Source: Larix kaempferi (taxonomy: Eukaryota; Streptophyta; Pinopsida; Pinales; Pinaceae). From it: a DNA stretch of 64,000 nt. Shown piece by piece: positions 45,458 to 57,333 of this stretch. Location of the stretch: contig BSBM01000442.1 in the NCBI GenBank assembly GCA_027924585.1, positions 5,828,001-5,892,000 on the forward strand. Direction: 5' to 3'. Each line of letters starts with the position of its first letter. Position 1 is the stretch's first letter. Under the pieces are notes generated by a model that was not told the origin of the DNA, searched no databases, and was given only the letters and a program-made list of their open reading frames with translations. The position numbers were made by a program, and so were the translations under genes.

Positions 45458-46793
45458 ATAACTGGAGGTCCACCCCATGGGTACCTACTATAACTGGAGG
45501 TCCACATGAGATTATGACTTGACACACTACTCCTGAGCCTTGTCTAATAAGAATTTACACCATCCTCACTTTTATACATCAAAGCATTCACCTCAACACA
45601 TGAGGAATAACCTTTTACAACTAAAGGCTTATTCATTCTTGATTCCAACTCAAGAATCTACTCCAAGTTCCCGTTTCCAACTCAGGCTACCTACGTCAAC
45701 ACATGAGGCCCAATCTTGGCTACACAAGATTGGCTTGGAGAATTACTCGTGATGCTGTACATTTAACAATACTTGTAATAATAATAACAAAAGATATAAA
45801 TTTAACATTTCTTCATTATTGCAGTAGATTCCGACCCCTTGCAGTAGCGTCCACATCATGAGTACATGACTAGGCCGACAGTAAGACAAGATGTAGATGC
45901 CATAAGAACTGAATAGGAATTTGTAGAAGATGAGTTGATTGCTGATTTTGTCAGACAAAAAAAAAAGAAAAAGTGCTTTAAAAATGTTATGAAAAAGTAT
46001 TTTTTATAATATAATGTCATGCAGTAGTTTTTGCCTACTGAATGAATGAGTGAATTAATGAATGCTATATTTTAATGAATGAATCCTAAATGTTTCCTTA
46101 TGACAAAAACCATATATTTGCACATAAATTTAATTATTTTCAAGTACATGCATTGGGTATGGGGAATCGAGAGTGATGTGAGGGGGGGGATAAGAGCTTC
46201 CACCTTCACGTGGCTGGCCTTGTTCAGTAGGGAATATTAAACTATTTTTGAAACAAATAGAAGTTCAATACAATATTTCACTTTATTCTTATGTATTATA
46301 GAGTCTTGTAAATTTTGAAATGCATGTCTATTTCTTAAATTCTTTATCATGAATACAACATTTCATGGTTTTTTTTATTTCTATAGTACTTCACACTAGG
46401 AATTGCAACTAATCAGTAGCCTATGTGGAGAGGCTGCATCAATTGTACTCAAAGGTACGTAATACTCATGAATTTGTATTTTTTTTAGTTATTTACCTTT
46501 CATGTGCATTCTAGTGGTTTACTTCATTATTCTATGTAGTTTATTTCATTCATTCAACTGACAGTATGCATGTTTCACCTAATAAACCTATAAATTCTCA
46601 CTTTAGCCTACCACACCCTACCTTACTTTTCTCTCACCTTCCAACCCTTACTTGACGTAACCTATCTTGATCTAACCTACCCTAGCTTTTCTTACCCTAC
46701 TAACTCAACCTAACCTATCCTTACTTATCCTAACTAAACCTAAATTAACTACAATTTCCTACCCTACCCTACCCAACCAACACAAATGGTTAT
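45458..46793. other. Unassigned spacer between Copia B and A2
   Basis: No TE protein, LTR or RNA gene is recognised. ATAACTGGAGGTCCAC occurs twice at its left end (45456 and about 45491). The middle is AT-rich. 46590-46785 is a strand-biased CCTAACC/CCTACCC-like tract with no fixed period. Confidence 0.6.
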
Positions 46794-47431
46794 TGTTAGA
46801 TTTTCATCATTTAAATCAATATATCTAGGATCTTAATTGAAAGAACAACATGTACAACATATCAAGCATAAGATACAAGAGACAAGAGAAACAAAACATT
46901 TCACCGGGGAAAACCAAGAAGGTGAAAAACCCCGCAACTTCCTCAGAGATAGAATAAGCATCAATACAAGGGTCACCATGATCAAACCCAAGAGATAGAT
47001 ATCTTCAGTAGCATGATCCTCCTTCACTTGTGCGCACCCTCCTCTTCTCTCACTAATGCGAAGTGAGTGAATAATAGAATGTGTAAAATGAGAGAGACAC
47101 ACTCTCTATTTATACACTACTTCACTTGTCTTTTAACTTTAGCTAGGTCGGCCCCAAATTAACCACTTAACATAATATTGACTGGGCCGACCCCCACTAG
47201 GGTGGTCTAATAACTCTTTAACCCACATGACTAATACAGGGCGGACCCCATCAAGGTGGTCTAATAACCCATCAAGTATAAGTTACGATACTTACAATAT
47301 AACTTGCGACACATGCAAGTACAACTGAAAACACTTCCAATCGGAGGAATAATACATCTCCGTTGGGGATAAAATAAAGTACAAATACAATATACAAGTG
47401 AATATCTTCTGAAGTTACACATACATCAACA
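46794..47431 (-). repeat. 3' LTR of Copia A2
   Basis: The minus strand begins TGTTGATGTATGTGTAAC and ends AAAATCTAACA. It is about 638 bp and very similar to the LTRs of A. A polypurine tract (TTAAGAGGAAA, minus strand) lies immediately upstream at 47432-47442. Confidence 0.9.
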
Positions 47432-47442
47432 TTTCCTCTTAA

Positions 47443-48867
47443 CTAGGAAGGTTTTCTCGTGACATAAGTCATCAATACATATTGGTGCAAGTCTTCAATT
47501 CTGGAATTGGATCATCATCACTGGATCATGGAGCATCATCATCATCACTGCTGTTACACTCGACATCTCGATCACTGGGATATCTCTGAATTTTTCTCGT
47601 CATAGGAAGTTCTACAGAGCCAACCCTTTTTCATGTTGGATCTAGGCCTAGCCTCCTGTAGGTCTTCATCATCTCTGCAAGTGGTCTGATAGAGGTGGTA
47701 TCTCAAGACTCATTACGTGCATATGCAAAGCTTGACAAGAGTATCCCAGGAATAGTTTACGTGCCTAAGCATGACCAGCAAGATCTCCCAGGGCTTATAT
47801 GCATCCCTTCACAAAACCTTTAAAGAGTATCCCAGAATAAGTTTACGTGCCTAAGCACGACCAGCAAGATCTCCCAGGGCTTATATGCATCCCTTCACAA
47901 AACCTTTAAAGAGTATCCCAGAATCAGTTTATATGCCTCAGCACGACCGGCAAGATTCTCTAAAGAGCATCCCAAGACTTATTACGAGCACACAACTCAA
48001 CCTATCGGATCTCCAGGACTGATTACATGTGATTAGGAAAAACCTTAAAAGAATATCCCAGGAATAGTTTACATGCCTAAGCATGACCGAAAAGATATCT
48101 AAAGAGCATCCCAGGACTTATTACGAGCATACAGCTCAACCTATCAGATCTCCAGGACTGATTACATGCCTCCCTAGCAAAACCTCTAAAGAGCATCCCA
48201 GGACTGATTATGAGCACACAGCTCAAACTATCGGATCTCCCAGGATCTTTTACATGCTACCTGCACAACCTACCACATATCCTCGACCTCTGAGTATCAT
48301 CCTGAAACTCATGATCCACTTGATCATCCTTGCACGGAGCATCATCCTGATGTTAATGATCAACTTGATCATCATCATATCGTACATCATCCTAATGTAC
48401 ATCATCTGGAGTATCATCCTGATACTCATCATCATCGTATAATCGAACTGATCATACAAAGAATCCACCTTATGCATATCATCACACATGATCCAAATGA
48501 TCATGTAAAGCATCCACCTGATGCATATCATCACACATGATCCAACTGATCATGTAAAGCATCCACCTGATGCATATCATCACACATGATCCAACTGATC
48601 ATGTAAACCATCCACCTGATGCATATACAAATACATGATCCAACTGATCATACAAAGCATCCAACTGATGCATATACAAATACATGATCCAACTGATCAT
48701 ACAAAGCATACAACTGATGCATATACAAATACATGATCATCCTGATCATCATACATAGCAGTAACTGGAGAATTGTCCTGATGCTCATCACATAGCGCTT
48801 ACATCCATAGCCATGGAAAGGATCCTCCTTTCACCATGCTTGGAATGGCTCCTGCAAATGTGTCCCA
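47443..48867 (-). repeat. Repeat-rich 3' region of Copia A2
   Basis: 47740-48260 has recurring AGAGTATCCCAGGAxTxxTT, TACATGCCTAAGCACGACC and AGATCTCCAGGACTGATTAC units. 48290-48770 has ATGATCCAACTGATCATxxA with AAGCATCCACCTGATGCATA units of about 54-58 bp. They correspond to the 3' regions of A and B. There is no coding content. Confidence 0.8.
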
Positions 48868-49673
48868 TCACTTCTTCCTCGAAGTATCTTCAATCTGAAG
48901 AACACCAAGCCTCTCTCTGAAGTACTCAAACTTCACTCTGGCTAGTGGTTTCAATAACACATCTACAACTTGCTCATCTATTGCAACATACAGGAGCTTC
49001 ACTACTCCTCTATGCACCATGTCCCTGATATAGTGATATTTGATCTCGATTTGCTTCGACTTGTCATGGAACACCGGGTTCTCAGACAACTTCACATAAC
49101 TCTGGTTGTCACAGAAGATACAGGAAGCATCCAACGGGATATCAAATAACTTAGATAGTAGCTTCCTCAGCCATACTGCCTCACAACTGGCCGAACAAGC
49201 TGCGACATACTCTGCTTCGGCTGTACTCAGTGCTACGCAGGACTGCTTCCTGCTAAACCAAGAGATCACACCTGATCCCGTACTGAAGCAACACCCAGAA
49301 GTGCTCTTCCTATCTGCAGCATTTCCTGCCCAATCAAAATCAACATAAACCTCTAGGTTAAACTTTTGATTCGCATCATACTTGATCCCATAATCAACCG
49401 TACCCTTCAGGTACTTCAGAATATGCTTTACAGCAATCAGGTGAACATGTCTAGGATCTATTAGGAACTGGCTCAAGGTGTTCACCGCAAAACAAATATC
49501 TAGTCTTATGTTCGTTAAGTACATCAAGGACCTAATTATCTGACGATACACCGTGACATCAACCGACTTAGATGAAGCATCACACAATAGATTCAGGTTC
49601 GGTGCCATAGGTGTGGCCATGGCCTTGCAGTCCATCATCCCAAACTACTTCAGGATCTCTAATACATACTTCC
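48868..49673 (-). pseudogene. Copia A2 RNase H and RT C-terminus
   Basis: The minus-strand frame 49638-48868 is open: [91 protein letters not shown], ending DTSRKK. Upstream (49639-49673) a stop precedes MMDCK. It is cut at 49673 by a solo LTR (TSD CTTCC) and continues at 58690. It is better preserved than the copy in A. Confidence 0.9.
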
Positions 49674-49743
49674 TGATGAGTCCAAGTCATAGGTATCTGA
49701 TAGCCTTTTCCCCCACAATAAAGCACAAGAAAGGGTGAAGAAA

Positions 49744-50295
49744 TGTTGAAATATTGTAACTTCAAAGAATATTATATTTGTATATTATTTATTCCGGAGA
49801 TGTTCCATACCTCCGATGTGATTATACTATAAATCCGGAGATGTTTATTCCTCCGATTTGGTTGTGGTAACTAGGGTTATTAGACCCACCATGTGGGGGT
49901 CGGCCCAGTCAGTTATAATGGGGTATTTAACCTAATGGTTAAATACGAGCCTACATGTACTTGTGTAAAATACATATCAGAGTAGTGTATAAATAGAGGA
50001 GGTGTGTTCCTCATTATACACACACACTCACTCGAGGATAGCGCACTTGTGGAGGAGAGGTCTGCTATTGTGGAGAAGGAGATCATGTCTCAGGGTTTCA
50101 TCTTTGTATATTGTTGGTCATCTATATTGAGGAAGCTTTGCTGGGTTTTCTACCCCATGAGGGTTTCCCAGGATAAATCTTTGTCTCTTGTGTTTATGCT
50201 GTGCTTGTTGTTTCTTCAGTGATCCTGTATATGCTATTATTGTGAAATGGAATGTAATTCTGCTATTTTATGTCTTAGCATATTAAATCTTAACA
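49744..50295 (+). repeat. 5' LTR of Copia C
   Basis: TGTTGAAATATTGTAACTTC to AAATCTTAACA, with TATA (GTGTATAAATAGAGG) at about 49987. The short frame inside it recurs unchanged in the 3' LTR and is not a gene. Confidence 0.95.
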
Positions 50296-50308
50296 TGGTA
50301 TCAGAGCT
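50296..50308 (+). promoter_or_regulatory. tRNA-iMet primer binding site (Copia C)
   Basis: TGGTATCAGAGCT directly follows the LTR, as in A and B. Confidence 0.92.
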
Positions 50309-53300
50309 AACCTGAAGGAAGACAAGGTATGGCACTTACGACACTTGCTTTACTTACGACAATTTGAAGGTTAGGGTTTTACATAGAAAAAACAAGTCAT
50401 CGTGGAACATTCGCTATAAATCCATTTCTGCAAAGGTTCAGGGTCTGAAAAGTTTACAGGTCGAAGTTAACATCCCCAGGTACCTTGTGTCCAAAGGGCA
50501 CCCTCCGATTCGTTGTACTTTATGAGTTATGATCAGTACAAGTTAGGGTTTCTGCCTCTTCCAGATCTCAGTCAAAATCAGGTGACCTTGGAAAAAAGGT
50601 CATAACTTGGTCTAGGAAGATCCAAATGAAATTTCGTAAAAAGTGACAGGTAGTACACAGACTGTACTATCTTAGGAAACTTTTTTAGAGGCCGAAGTGC
50701 AACCAGTGACACGTGGCATGCCATAAAAGTTCGCTCTCCTGTTTTATCCCATAAACAGGTCGCGTTGCGACACTTGGCATAACTCTCTCTCAGAGAGTCC
50801 AATTGAGGTCAGACCTGTCAGGATGGAAAGATAACAGGTCGAGCTATCTCAAAAACAAATTTCATAGGTCGAAGTTCAAACAGTGACACGTGGCATGCCG
50901 TACAAGTTCGCTCTCCTGTTTTATCCCATAAACAGGTCACGCTGCGACACTTGGCATAAATCTCTCTCAGAAAACCCAATTGAGGTCAGACCTGTCAGGA
51001 TGGAAAGATGACAGGTCAGGATACTGCAGAAAAAGGGTTTCAGACCCTGTGGAGCAAAAATTTCATAGTTATAGCAGAAACAATCAGGTACATATTTCTG
51101 TCAAAACAGAATTATTTTTGGACCACCTTTATTCATGGCTTCTGGAATTTAGGGTTTCGAAGAAAGTTAGAATTCTTGGAATCGGAATCCATGGCTGAAT
51201 GATACTCAGGAAAATTGAAATTTAGAGACCAAGATCGAATTTTTTGGTTGGGTAGAAGACCGGGCTTGATTAAACCCTAGCTCGGGATCTTGATCGGAAA
51301 GATGGAAAATTAGGGCTTTAGCAAAAGTTGGAATTTTTGAAGTCTGTAACCACGGCTGGAAGCTCCTCAGAAAAATAAGAGTTTAGAGCCTTGGATCAAA
51401 CCTTTTCATTGAGCAGAAGGGTGGGATTCATCAAACCCTAGTTTGGGATCCTATCCAGAAGATCCAGAAGTTTCAAAAGCAATTTTGAGGGGTCAAATTT
51501 TGGAGTTTCCAAAATTGAAGTATGCCAGATTGATCAGCTTAGCAAGACATATTCTTTCATCCATTCAGAAGTGTGAAAGTCAAAGATTGAATTTTTAGGG
51601 TTTCTCTAGAAAACCCTAATCAAGCTCCAGATCAAGTTTCAGGGGGAGTTGAGGCTAAGGCCTTACATAAGAAGACTACAAGAAGTCTCGACAGGTATGA
51701 CTCAAGGAGGCTCAGGTATGTCTTGAAATCTAATTCTTGATTAAGTTCATGATGTGTTTGTCTTCATATTATTTATTAGTACAATCTTGATTAATGTTAG
51801 AATTGTCTTATCACCCTAGTAACAGTATGAATGCATGTGAATGATCAAATACATTCATTGGTTAGGGCTATATGATTGTACTAATGCATTATGATGTTGT
51901 GTGAGGTTGATGTTGTCTGCTAACAAGATACAGGTACATCACAAAAGACAAATCAGGTTCCATGACCATGAAAACATGAAGACAAAGACTCATCCATAAT
52001 CTTTGTTCTACTTACGAGGTATGCATGACTTTGTTATATTATGCTTAACCTATGAGACATGCAGGTTCTAGCTCAGGATCTCTAAATCATTGAAGAGATT
52101 GTTTAGGTATGTTGTACATAACTAAGTAGGTATACTAATCCAGGTATGTTTCCCATGAATCTTACCTTGTGTTAGGATCCCTTATATAAGTATACTTGGT
52201 ATTATTGGTTATGCTTATTCATAAAGTTAGTAATCAAGGGATTATGCATATTATGTCTTTTATCTTGATTGATAATATGCATGAGTAAAAGAAGACTTCC
52301 CTAAAATCTTGAATACTAATGTTTATTAACTATAATCATGACTATACATTTTCAAGATTATTTAGAACTATAATGTTTTGATAACATTTAGAACATACTA
52401 ATGGGTGTATGTTTTTGTATGAGATCATGAGGATGACATTTGAGCATGACAGTGGTATAGAATGAATAGAAGCTCAAAAGACATATAGAAGATCAAGCGG
52501 GAAGCAACCACACAAACATAAAAGATAAGTATTTGAGTTGTTATTTGAAATAGTAAATGATATTATTTGTATGCATATTTGTATTCTTAGAATATATGAT
52601 GCTGAGTGTAAACATTCATAGAGCATTGAAGAGTATACTACTAATATGCATATGATTGGTAAGTTGGACAAACATTCCATTGTTGCTTGTCTAGAATGAA
52701 ACCTCTTTGCTGACATGCTGAGAGATGTGCACACTCTCGATAGTATGTTCTGGTAGAGATGGAAGGCATCTAGATAGCCACTGTATGCATACAGAATATG
52801 GAAAAGTGTTGTGCCAAATTATTGGTCAAATTAGTTGCATAACTATGTAAATGATATCTGTATGCATAATAGGTTATCATGATGATTATGAAGTATTACT
52901 AATCATGTACTTAATTTGGATTTGTAGGAAAGATCACGATGAATGATGAACATTGAACAAGTGATGGATGCTCAAACAAAAGATTTACAAATCAAACAAA
53001 ATATAGAAGGCTCATGGCTAGAATATTCTCTTAGAAAGGGGAAGAGAATCATGACAAGATGTTTGCTCCAAGTATGGTGTAATTAAAGAAGAAGTGTGAA
53101 TCAGGTTCTGTATGGGTACCTAGGATCAATAATCAATTGATGAGCTTAATGATCACCATGAGTGATGTAGATCTCAATCTTTGCTACAAGGTTGAATATG
53201 GTTTCTATACACAGATGACTTGGATGCAAGAAGGAACTCACCACAGAGTTCGAATGATATTGAGGCTCATTTTAGTAGACCCATCTAACGAGAGATGGCA

Positions 53301-53369
53301 CAATATCATTCAATGCAGAGTGTGAATGATGTTCAGTCTAAAAGGGAAAATTGACAGTTTCTTGATAAG
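50309..53369 (+). other. Long non-coding leader of Copia C
   Basis: It is homologous to the A and A2 leaders up to about 52960. A gag-derived scrap (VEAKALHKKTT) ends at 51715 before CAG-like AG|GTATGT, and further donor-like AG|GTATGx sites lie at about 52018, 52112 and 52144. No complete ORF is seen. 50694-50870 is duplicated at 50871-51020. Confidence 0.65.
50694..51020 (+). repeat. 177-bp tandem duplication in Copia C leader
   Basis: GAAGTxCAAxCAGTGACACG begins at 50694 and 50871. Each copy continues through CTCCTGTTTTATCCCATAAA, CACTTGGCATAA and GAGGTCAGACCTGTCAGGAT. A and A2 have this block once. Confidence 0.85.
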
Positions 53370-54338
53370 CTTGGGCTTTACCAAAAGAAAAGTTGTTCCT
53401 AACTTTTACCTTAAGGTTATGGATCATACTATTATTGTATTTAGATGATATATTTCTGATAGGGAATGAGAAATAGAAATGAAAAATGAAAGATATCAGA
53501 TTGATGCATTACTTCCTAGGTCTGGAAGTATGGCAAGGCTCAGAAGGAATCTTTCTCAACCAAGGAAAGTATGCTGAGAAATATTAAAAGGACTTGATGT
53601 GTTGGAATGGCCAACTTGAAGTTCTTAGCAGATGAATCATTAGAATTATAGCTCTGTACAGACAAATTATTGAGTCATTGATGTGTCTAACGAATACTAG
53701 GTCAGATATATGCTTTGTTGTGAACACCTTGAGTCAGTATCTAGTGGAAACTAGATGTGTTCACCTGATAGTTGCAAAGCATGTGATGAGGCACATAAAG
53801 GACACGATAGAATTCGATCTATGCTATCTTGAAGATCATGACTTCAGATGGTTATTCAGATTCTGATTGGGCAGGAAGTGTATCAGACAGGAAGAACACA
53901 TCGAGAGGATGTTATTATCTGGGATTAGCCATGTTCTCGTGGTTTAGCTAGAAGCAGTCTAGTGTGGCTCTCAGCACAAGCGAAATATATGGCTGTTTGC
54001 TCCGCTAGTTGTGAAGAAGTTTGGCTTCAGGATTGTTTGACTTAGAGATAGAACCAACTGAGATCCTATGTGATAATTAGAGTTGTATCAAGATGACATA
54101 GAATCTAGTGTTCCATGATAAGTCAAAGAACATAGGGAACAAACAAGATATGACGCGGAAAGGAACTATAAAGTTTGAATTTGTAACGGGTTACCTTTGT
54201 ACTAACCAAACCTTTACCTCAAGTGAAGAAGTTACCAACATACTATCCAAACCTCTGTCTCGAGTGAAATTTGAATACTTCCGAGACAAGCTTGGTGTAG
54301 TTCAAAAAGGACTCTCCTTGAAAGGGGGAGTAGTATAG
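53370..54338 (+). pseudogene. Decayed Copia RT/RNase H remnant of element C
   Basis: Fragments in several frames align in order with B: an SSLGFTKSK-like start (53370), the DLFVTG region, [16 protein letters not shown]-like (53505), [14 protein letters not shown] as MMCLTNTRSDICFVVN (53678), DSDWAGSVSDRK (53855), the VALSTxE region and FHDKSKN (54108), ending [15 protein letters not shown] (54265-54310). Frameshifts and stops occur every few dozen codons. No activity is possible. Confidence 0.8.
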
Positions 54339-54463
54339 TCACTGATGATAAGTTGGTCTCATCAAACAACAAGGTCGATGATGAGGTAACCTGTTCTCCA
54401 CACCTAGATACTTAGAAATATTTAGATTTAGGACTCTTATACTTAGAATACTTAGTTTTACTT

Positions 54464-54600
54464 ATACATGCTTTTGATGTTAGATGTATTAGTAAGAATA
54501 CATGCTTTTGATCTTAGATGTATTAGTAAGAATACATGCTTTTGATGATAAGATGTATTGGTAAGAATACATACTTTTGATGACACATGTATTGATTAAT
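54464..54600 (+). repeat. 34-bp tandem array (four copies)
   Basis: ATACATGCTTTTGATGTTAG plus ATGTATTAGTAAGA, with starts at about 54464, 54498, 54532 and 54567. First of five consecutive arrays in Copia C. Confidence 0.85.
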
Positions 54601-54679
54601 TTACTTGTATGGTTGAGGATACTTGTACTTGTATTGATGAGAATACATGTGGGGATTGTATCATCCTTGAACACATGTT

Positions 54680-55245
54680 CTAAAGTGAGCCGTAGATGTA
54701 TGGTCTCCGAGAATGAAGTCCTTAGTGGACAGTTGAGGGGATTGGATCATCCCTGGACTTTCAGTCCTAAAGAGAGCCATAGACGTGAGGTCTCCGAGAA
54801 TGAAGTCCTTAGTGGACAGTTGAGGGGATTGGATCATCCCTGGACTTTCAGTCCTAAAGAGAGCCGTAGACGTGAGGTCTCCGAGAATGAAGTCCTTAGT
54901 GGACAGTTGAGGGGATTGGATCATCCCTGGACTTTCAGTCCTAAAGAGAGCCGTAGACGTGAGGTCTCCGAGAATGAAGTCCTTAGTGGATAGTTGAGGG
55001 GATTGGATCATCCCTGGACTTTCAGTCCTAAAGAGAGCCGTAGACGTGAGGTCTCCGAGAATGAAGTCCTTAGTGGACAGTTGAGGGGATTGGATCATCC
55101 CTGGACTTTCAGTCCTAAAGAGAGCCGTAGACGTGAGGTCTACGAGAATGAAGTCCTTAGAGGACAGTTGAGGGGATTGGATCATCCCTGGACTTTCAGT
55201 CCTAAAGAGAGCCGTAGACGTGAGGTCTCCGAGAATAAAGTGATG
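54680..55245 (+). repeat. 87-bp tandem array (about six copies)
   Basis: Starts at 54733, 54820, 54907, 54994, 55081 and 55168, nearly identical, with partial units at both ends. Each contains GGGATTGGATCATCCC, GGACTTTCAGTCC and CCGTAGACGTGAGGTCTCCG. The period is a multiple of three, so frames of 29-residue repeats stay open on both strands. Confidence 0.95.
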
Positions 55246-55288
55246 GGGATTGCATCATCCCAGAACCACTAAGTTCAAAATGTACATG

Positions 55289-55882
55289 ATGGGGATTGTA
55301 TCATCCCCGGACTTAGGTCCCTGAATTGATCCGTAGACGTGAGGTCTCCGAGAAGTGGGGATTGTATCATCCCCGGACTGCGGTCCCTGAATTGATCCGT
55401 AGACGTGAGGTCTCCGAGAAGTGGGGATTGCATCATCCCCGGACTTAGGTCCCTGAATTGATCCGTAGACGTGAGGTCTCCGAGAAGTGGGGATTGTATC
55501 ATCCCCGGACTGCGGTCTCTGAATTGATCCGTAGACGTGAGGTCTCCGAGAAGTGGGGATTGTATCATCCCCGGACTGCGGTCCCTGAATTGATCCGTAG
55601 ACGTGAGGTCTCCGAGAAGTGGGGATTGTATCATCCCCGGACTGCGGTCCCTGAATTGATCCGTAGACGTGAGGTCTCCGAGAAGTGGGGATTGTATCAT
55701 CCCCGGACTTAGGTCCCTGAATTGATCCGTAGACGTGAGGTCTTCGAGAAGTGGGGATTGTATCATCCCCGGACTGCGGTCCCTGAATTGATCCGTAGAC
55801 GTGAGGTCTCCGAGAAGTGGGGATTGTATCATCCCCGGACTTAGGTCCCTGAATTGATCCGTAGACGTATGGTCTCCGAGAA
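55289..55882 (+). repeat. 66-bp tandem array (nine copies)
   Basis: Starts every 66 bp from 55289 to 55817. Each contains GGGGATTGTATCATCCCC, GGACTGCGGTCC or GGACTTAGGTCC, and CCGTAGACGTGAGGTCTCCG. It shares its core with the 87-bp array, from which it differs by loss of the AGTCCTTAGTGGACAG segment and a changed middle. Frames of 22-residue repeats are open on both strands. Confidence 0.95.
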
Positions 55883-55892
55883 AGTGATTTTT

Positions 55893-56292
55893 GATGTGGT
55901 TACTTGTATCGGTAGGATACTTGTATTGATGATGTGGTTACTTGTATCGGTAGGATACTTGTATTGATGATGTGGTTACTTGTATCGGTAGGATACTTGT
56001 ATTGATGATGTGGTTACTTGTATCGATAGGATACTTGTATTGATGATGTGGTTACTTATATCGGTAGGATACTTGTATTGATGATGTGGTTACTTGTATC
56101 GGTAGGATACTTGTATTGATGATGTGGTTACTTGTATCGGTAGGAAACTTGTATTGATGATGTGGTTACTTGTATCGGTAGGATACTTGTATTGATGATG
56201 TGGTTACTTGTATCGTTAGGATACTTGTATTGATGATGTGGCTACTTGTATCGGTAGGATACTCGTATTGTTGATATGGTCACTTGTATTGG
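55893..56292 (+). repeat. 38-bp tandem array (about ten copies)
   Basis: GATGTGGTTACTTGTATCGG plus TAGGATACTTGTATTGAT, copies nearly identical. Confidence 0.93.
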
Positions 56293-56309
56293 CATGAATA
56301 CTTGTACTG

Positions 56310-56555
56310 CTGATGATCGTATGATGACGATACTGATGATCATGTGATGACGATGCTGATGATTGTGTGATGACGATGCTGATGATCGTGTGATGACGAT
56401 GCTGATGATCGTGTGATGACGATGCTGATGATCGTGTGATGACGATGTTGATGATCGTGAGATGACAATGCTGATGATCGTGTGATGACGATGCTGATGA
56501 TCGTGTGATGACGATGCTGATGATCGTGAGATGATGATGCTGATGATCATGTATC
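56310..56555 (+). repeat. 23-bp tandem array (about ten copies)
   Basis: GATGATCGTGTGATGACGAT plus GCT, nearly identical. The minus-strand His/Ser-rich frames across it result from reading the 23-bp unit in rotating frames. Confidence 0.93.
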
Positions 56556-56770
56556 GTGAGGATCCATATGATGATATTGTTGTAGCTGTTCAAGTGCTAC
56601 AGAAGATAAAGACTCAATACTGAAGATGTCGATGTTCCAGTATTGAAGATGTTCCAGTAACTGCTTGAGTTACTAATGATGTTGAGAAAGCTTCCAATGA
56701 TTTATAGATGTATCATGTATGATGTTGATGACTCCTTGCTCGTGCAGATACTGTTATAATATCCTTCTCG

Positions 56771-56781
56771 TTAAGGGGGAG
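56771..56781 (+). promoter_or_regulatory. Polypurine tract of Copia C
   Basis: TTAAGGGGGAG immediately precedes the 3' LTR. Confidence 0.9.
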
Positions 56782-57333
56782 TGTTGAAATATTGTAACTT
56801 CAAAGAATATTATATTTGTATATTATTTATTCCGGAGATGTTCCATACCTCCGATGTGATTATACTATAAATCCGGAGATGTTTATTCCTCCGATTTGGT
56901 TGTGGTAACTAGGGTTATTAGACCCACCATGTGGGGGTCGGCCCAGTCAGTTATAATGGGGTATTTAACCTAATGGTTAAATACGAGCCTACATGTACTT
57001 GTGTAAAATACATATCAGAGTAGTGTATAAATAGAGGAGGTGTGTTCCTCATTATACACACACACTCACTTGAGGATAGCGCACTTGTGGAGGAGAGGTC
57101 TGCTATTGTGGAGAAGGAGATCATGTCTCAGGGTTTCATCTTTGTATATTGTTGGTCATCTATATTGAGGAAGCTTTGTTGGGTTTTCTACCCCATGAGG
57201 GTTTCCCAGGATAAATCTTTGTCTCTTGTGTTTATGCTGTGCTTGTTGTTTCTTCAGTGATCCTGTATATGCTATTATTGTGAAATGGAATGTAATGCTG
57301 CTATTTTATGTCTTAGCATATTAAATCTTAACA
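56782..57333 (+). repeat. 3' LTR of Copia C
   Basis: Three differences from the 5' LTR were seen (CTCG/CTTG, TTGCTGGG/TTGTTGGG, AATTCTGC/AATGCTGC). TSD AGAAA follows. Confidence 0.95.

Larger units (their letters stand above)
49744..57333 (+). mobile_element. Young non-autonomous Copia element C
   Basis: LTRs of 552 bp (49744-50295 and 56782-57333) differ at three positions by eye and are flanked by TSD AGAAA (49739-49743 and 57334-57338). The interior has the iMet primer site, the family leader, a heavily decayed RT/RNase H remnant (53370-54338), five tandem arrays (54464-56555) and a polypurine tract. There is no gag, protease, integrase or functional RT, so it must have transposed using proteins from elsewhere. 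Confidence 0.93.

Noticed and set aside
46590-46785. CCTAACC/CCTACCC-rich tract resembling telomeric repeat
   Set aside because: No run of exact CCCTAAA units and no fixed period; it looks like degenerate pyrimidine-rich sequence, so I do not call an interstitial telomere.
50004-50222. 72-residue ORF identical to 57042-57260
   Set aside because: Both are LTR sequence of Copia C; identity reflects LTR duplication.
54577-55272. Long plus- and minus-strand ORFs with 29-residue repeats
   Set aside because: The 87-bp period is a multiple of three, so frames stay open on both strands automatically; no start context or domain supports a protein.
55275-55832. Minus-strand 185-residue ORF of 22-residue repeats
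   Set aside because: Same reason: the 66-bp period keeps frames open on both strands.
54733-55882. Regular repeats resembling a CRISPR array
   Set aside because: Units are contiguous with no unique spacers, no cas genes, and the DNA is plant nuclear.
56216-56593. His/Ser-rich minus-strand ORFs
   Set aside because: They arise from a 23-bp unit read in rotating frames.
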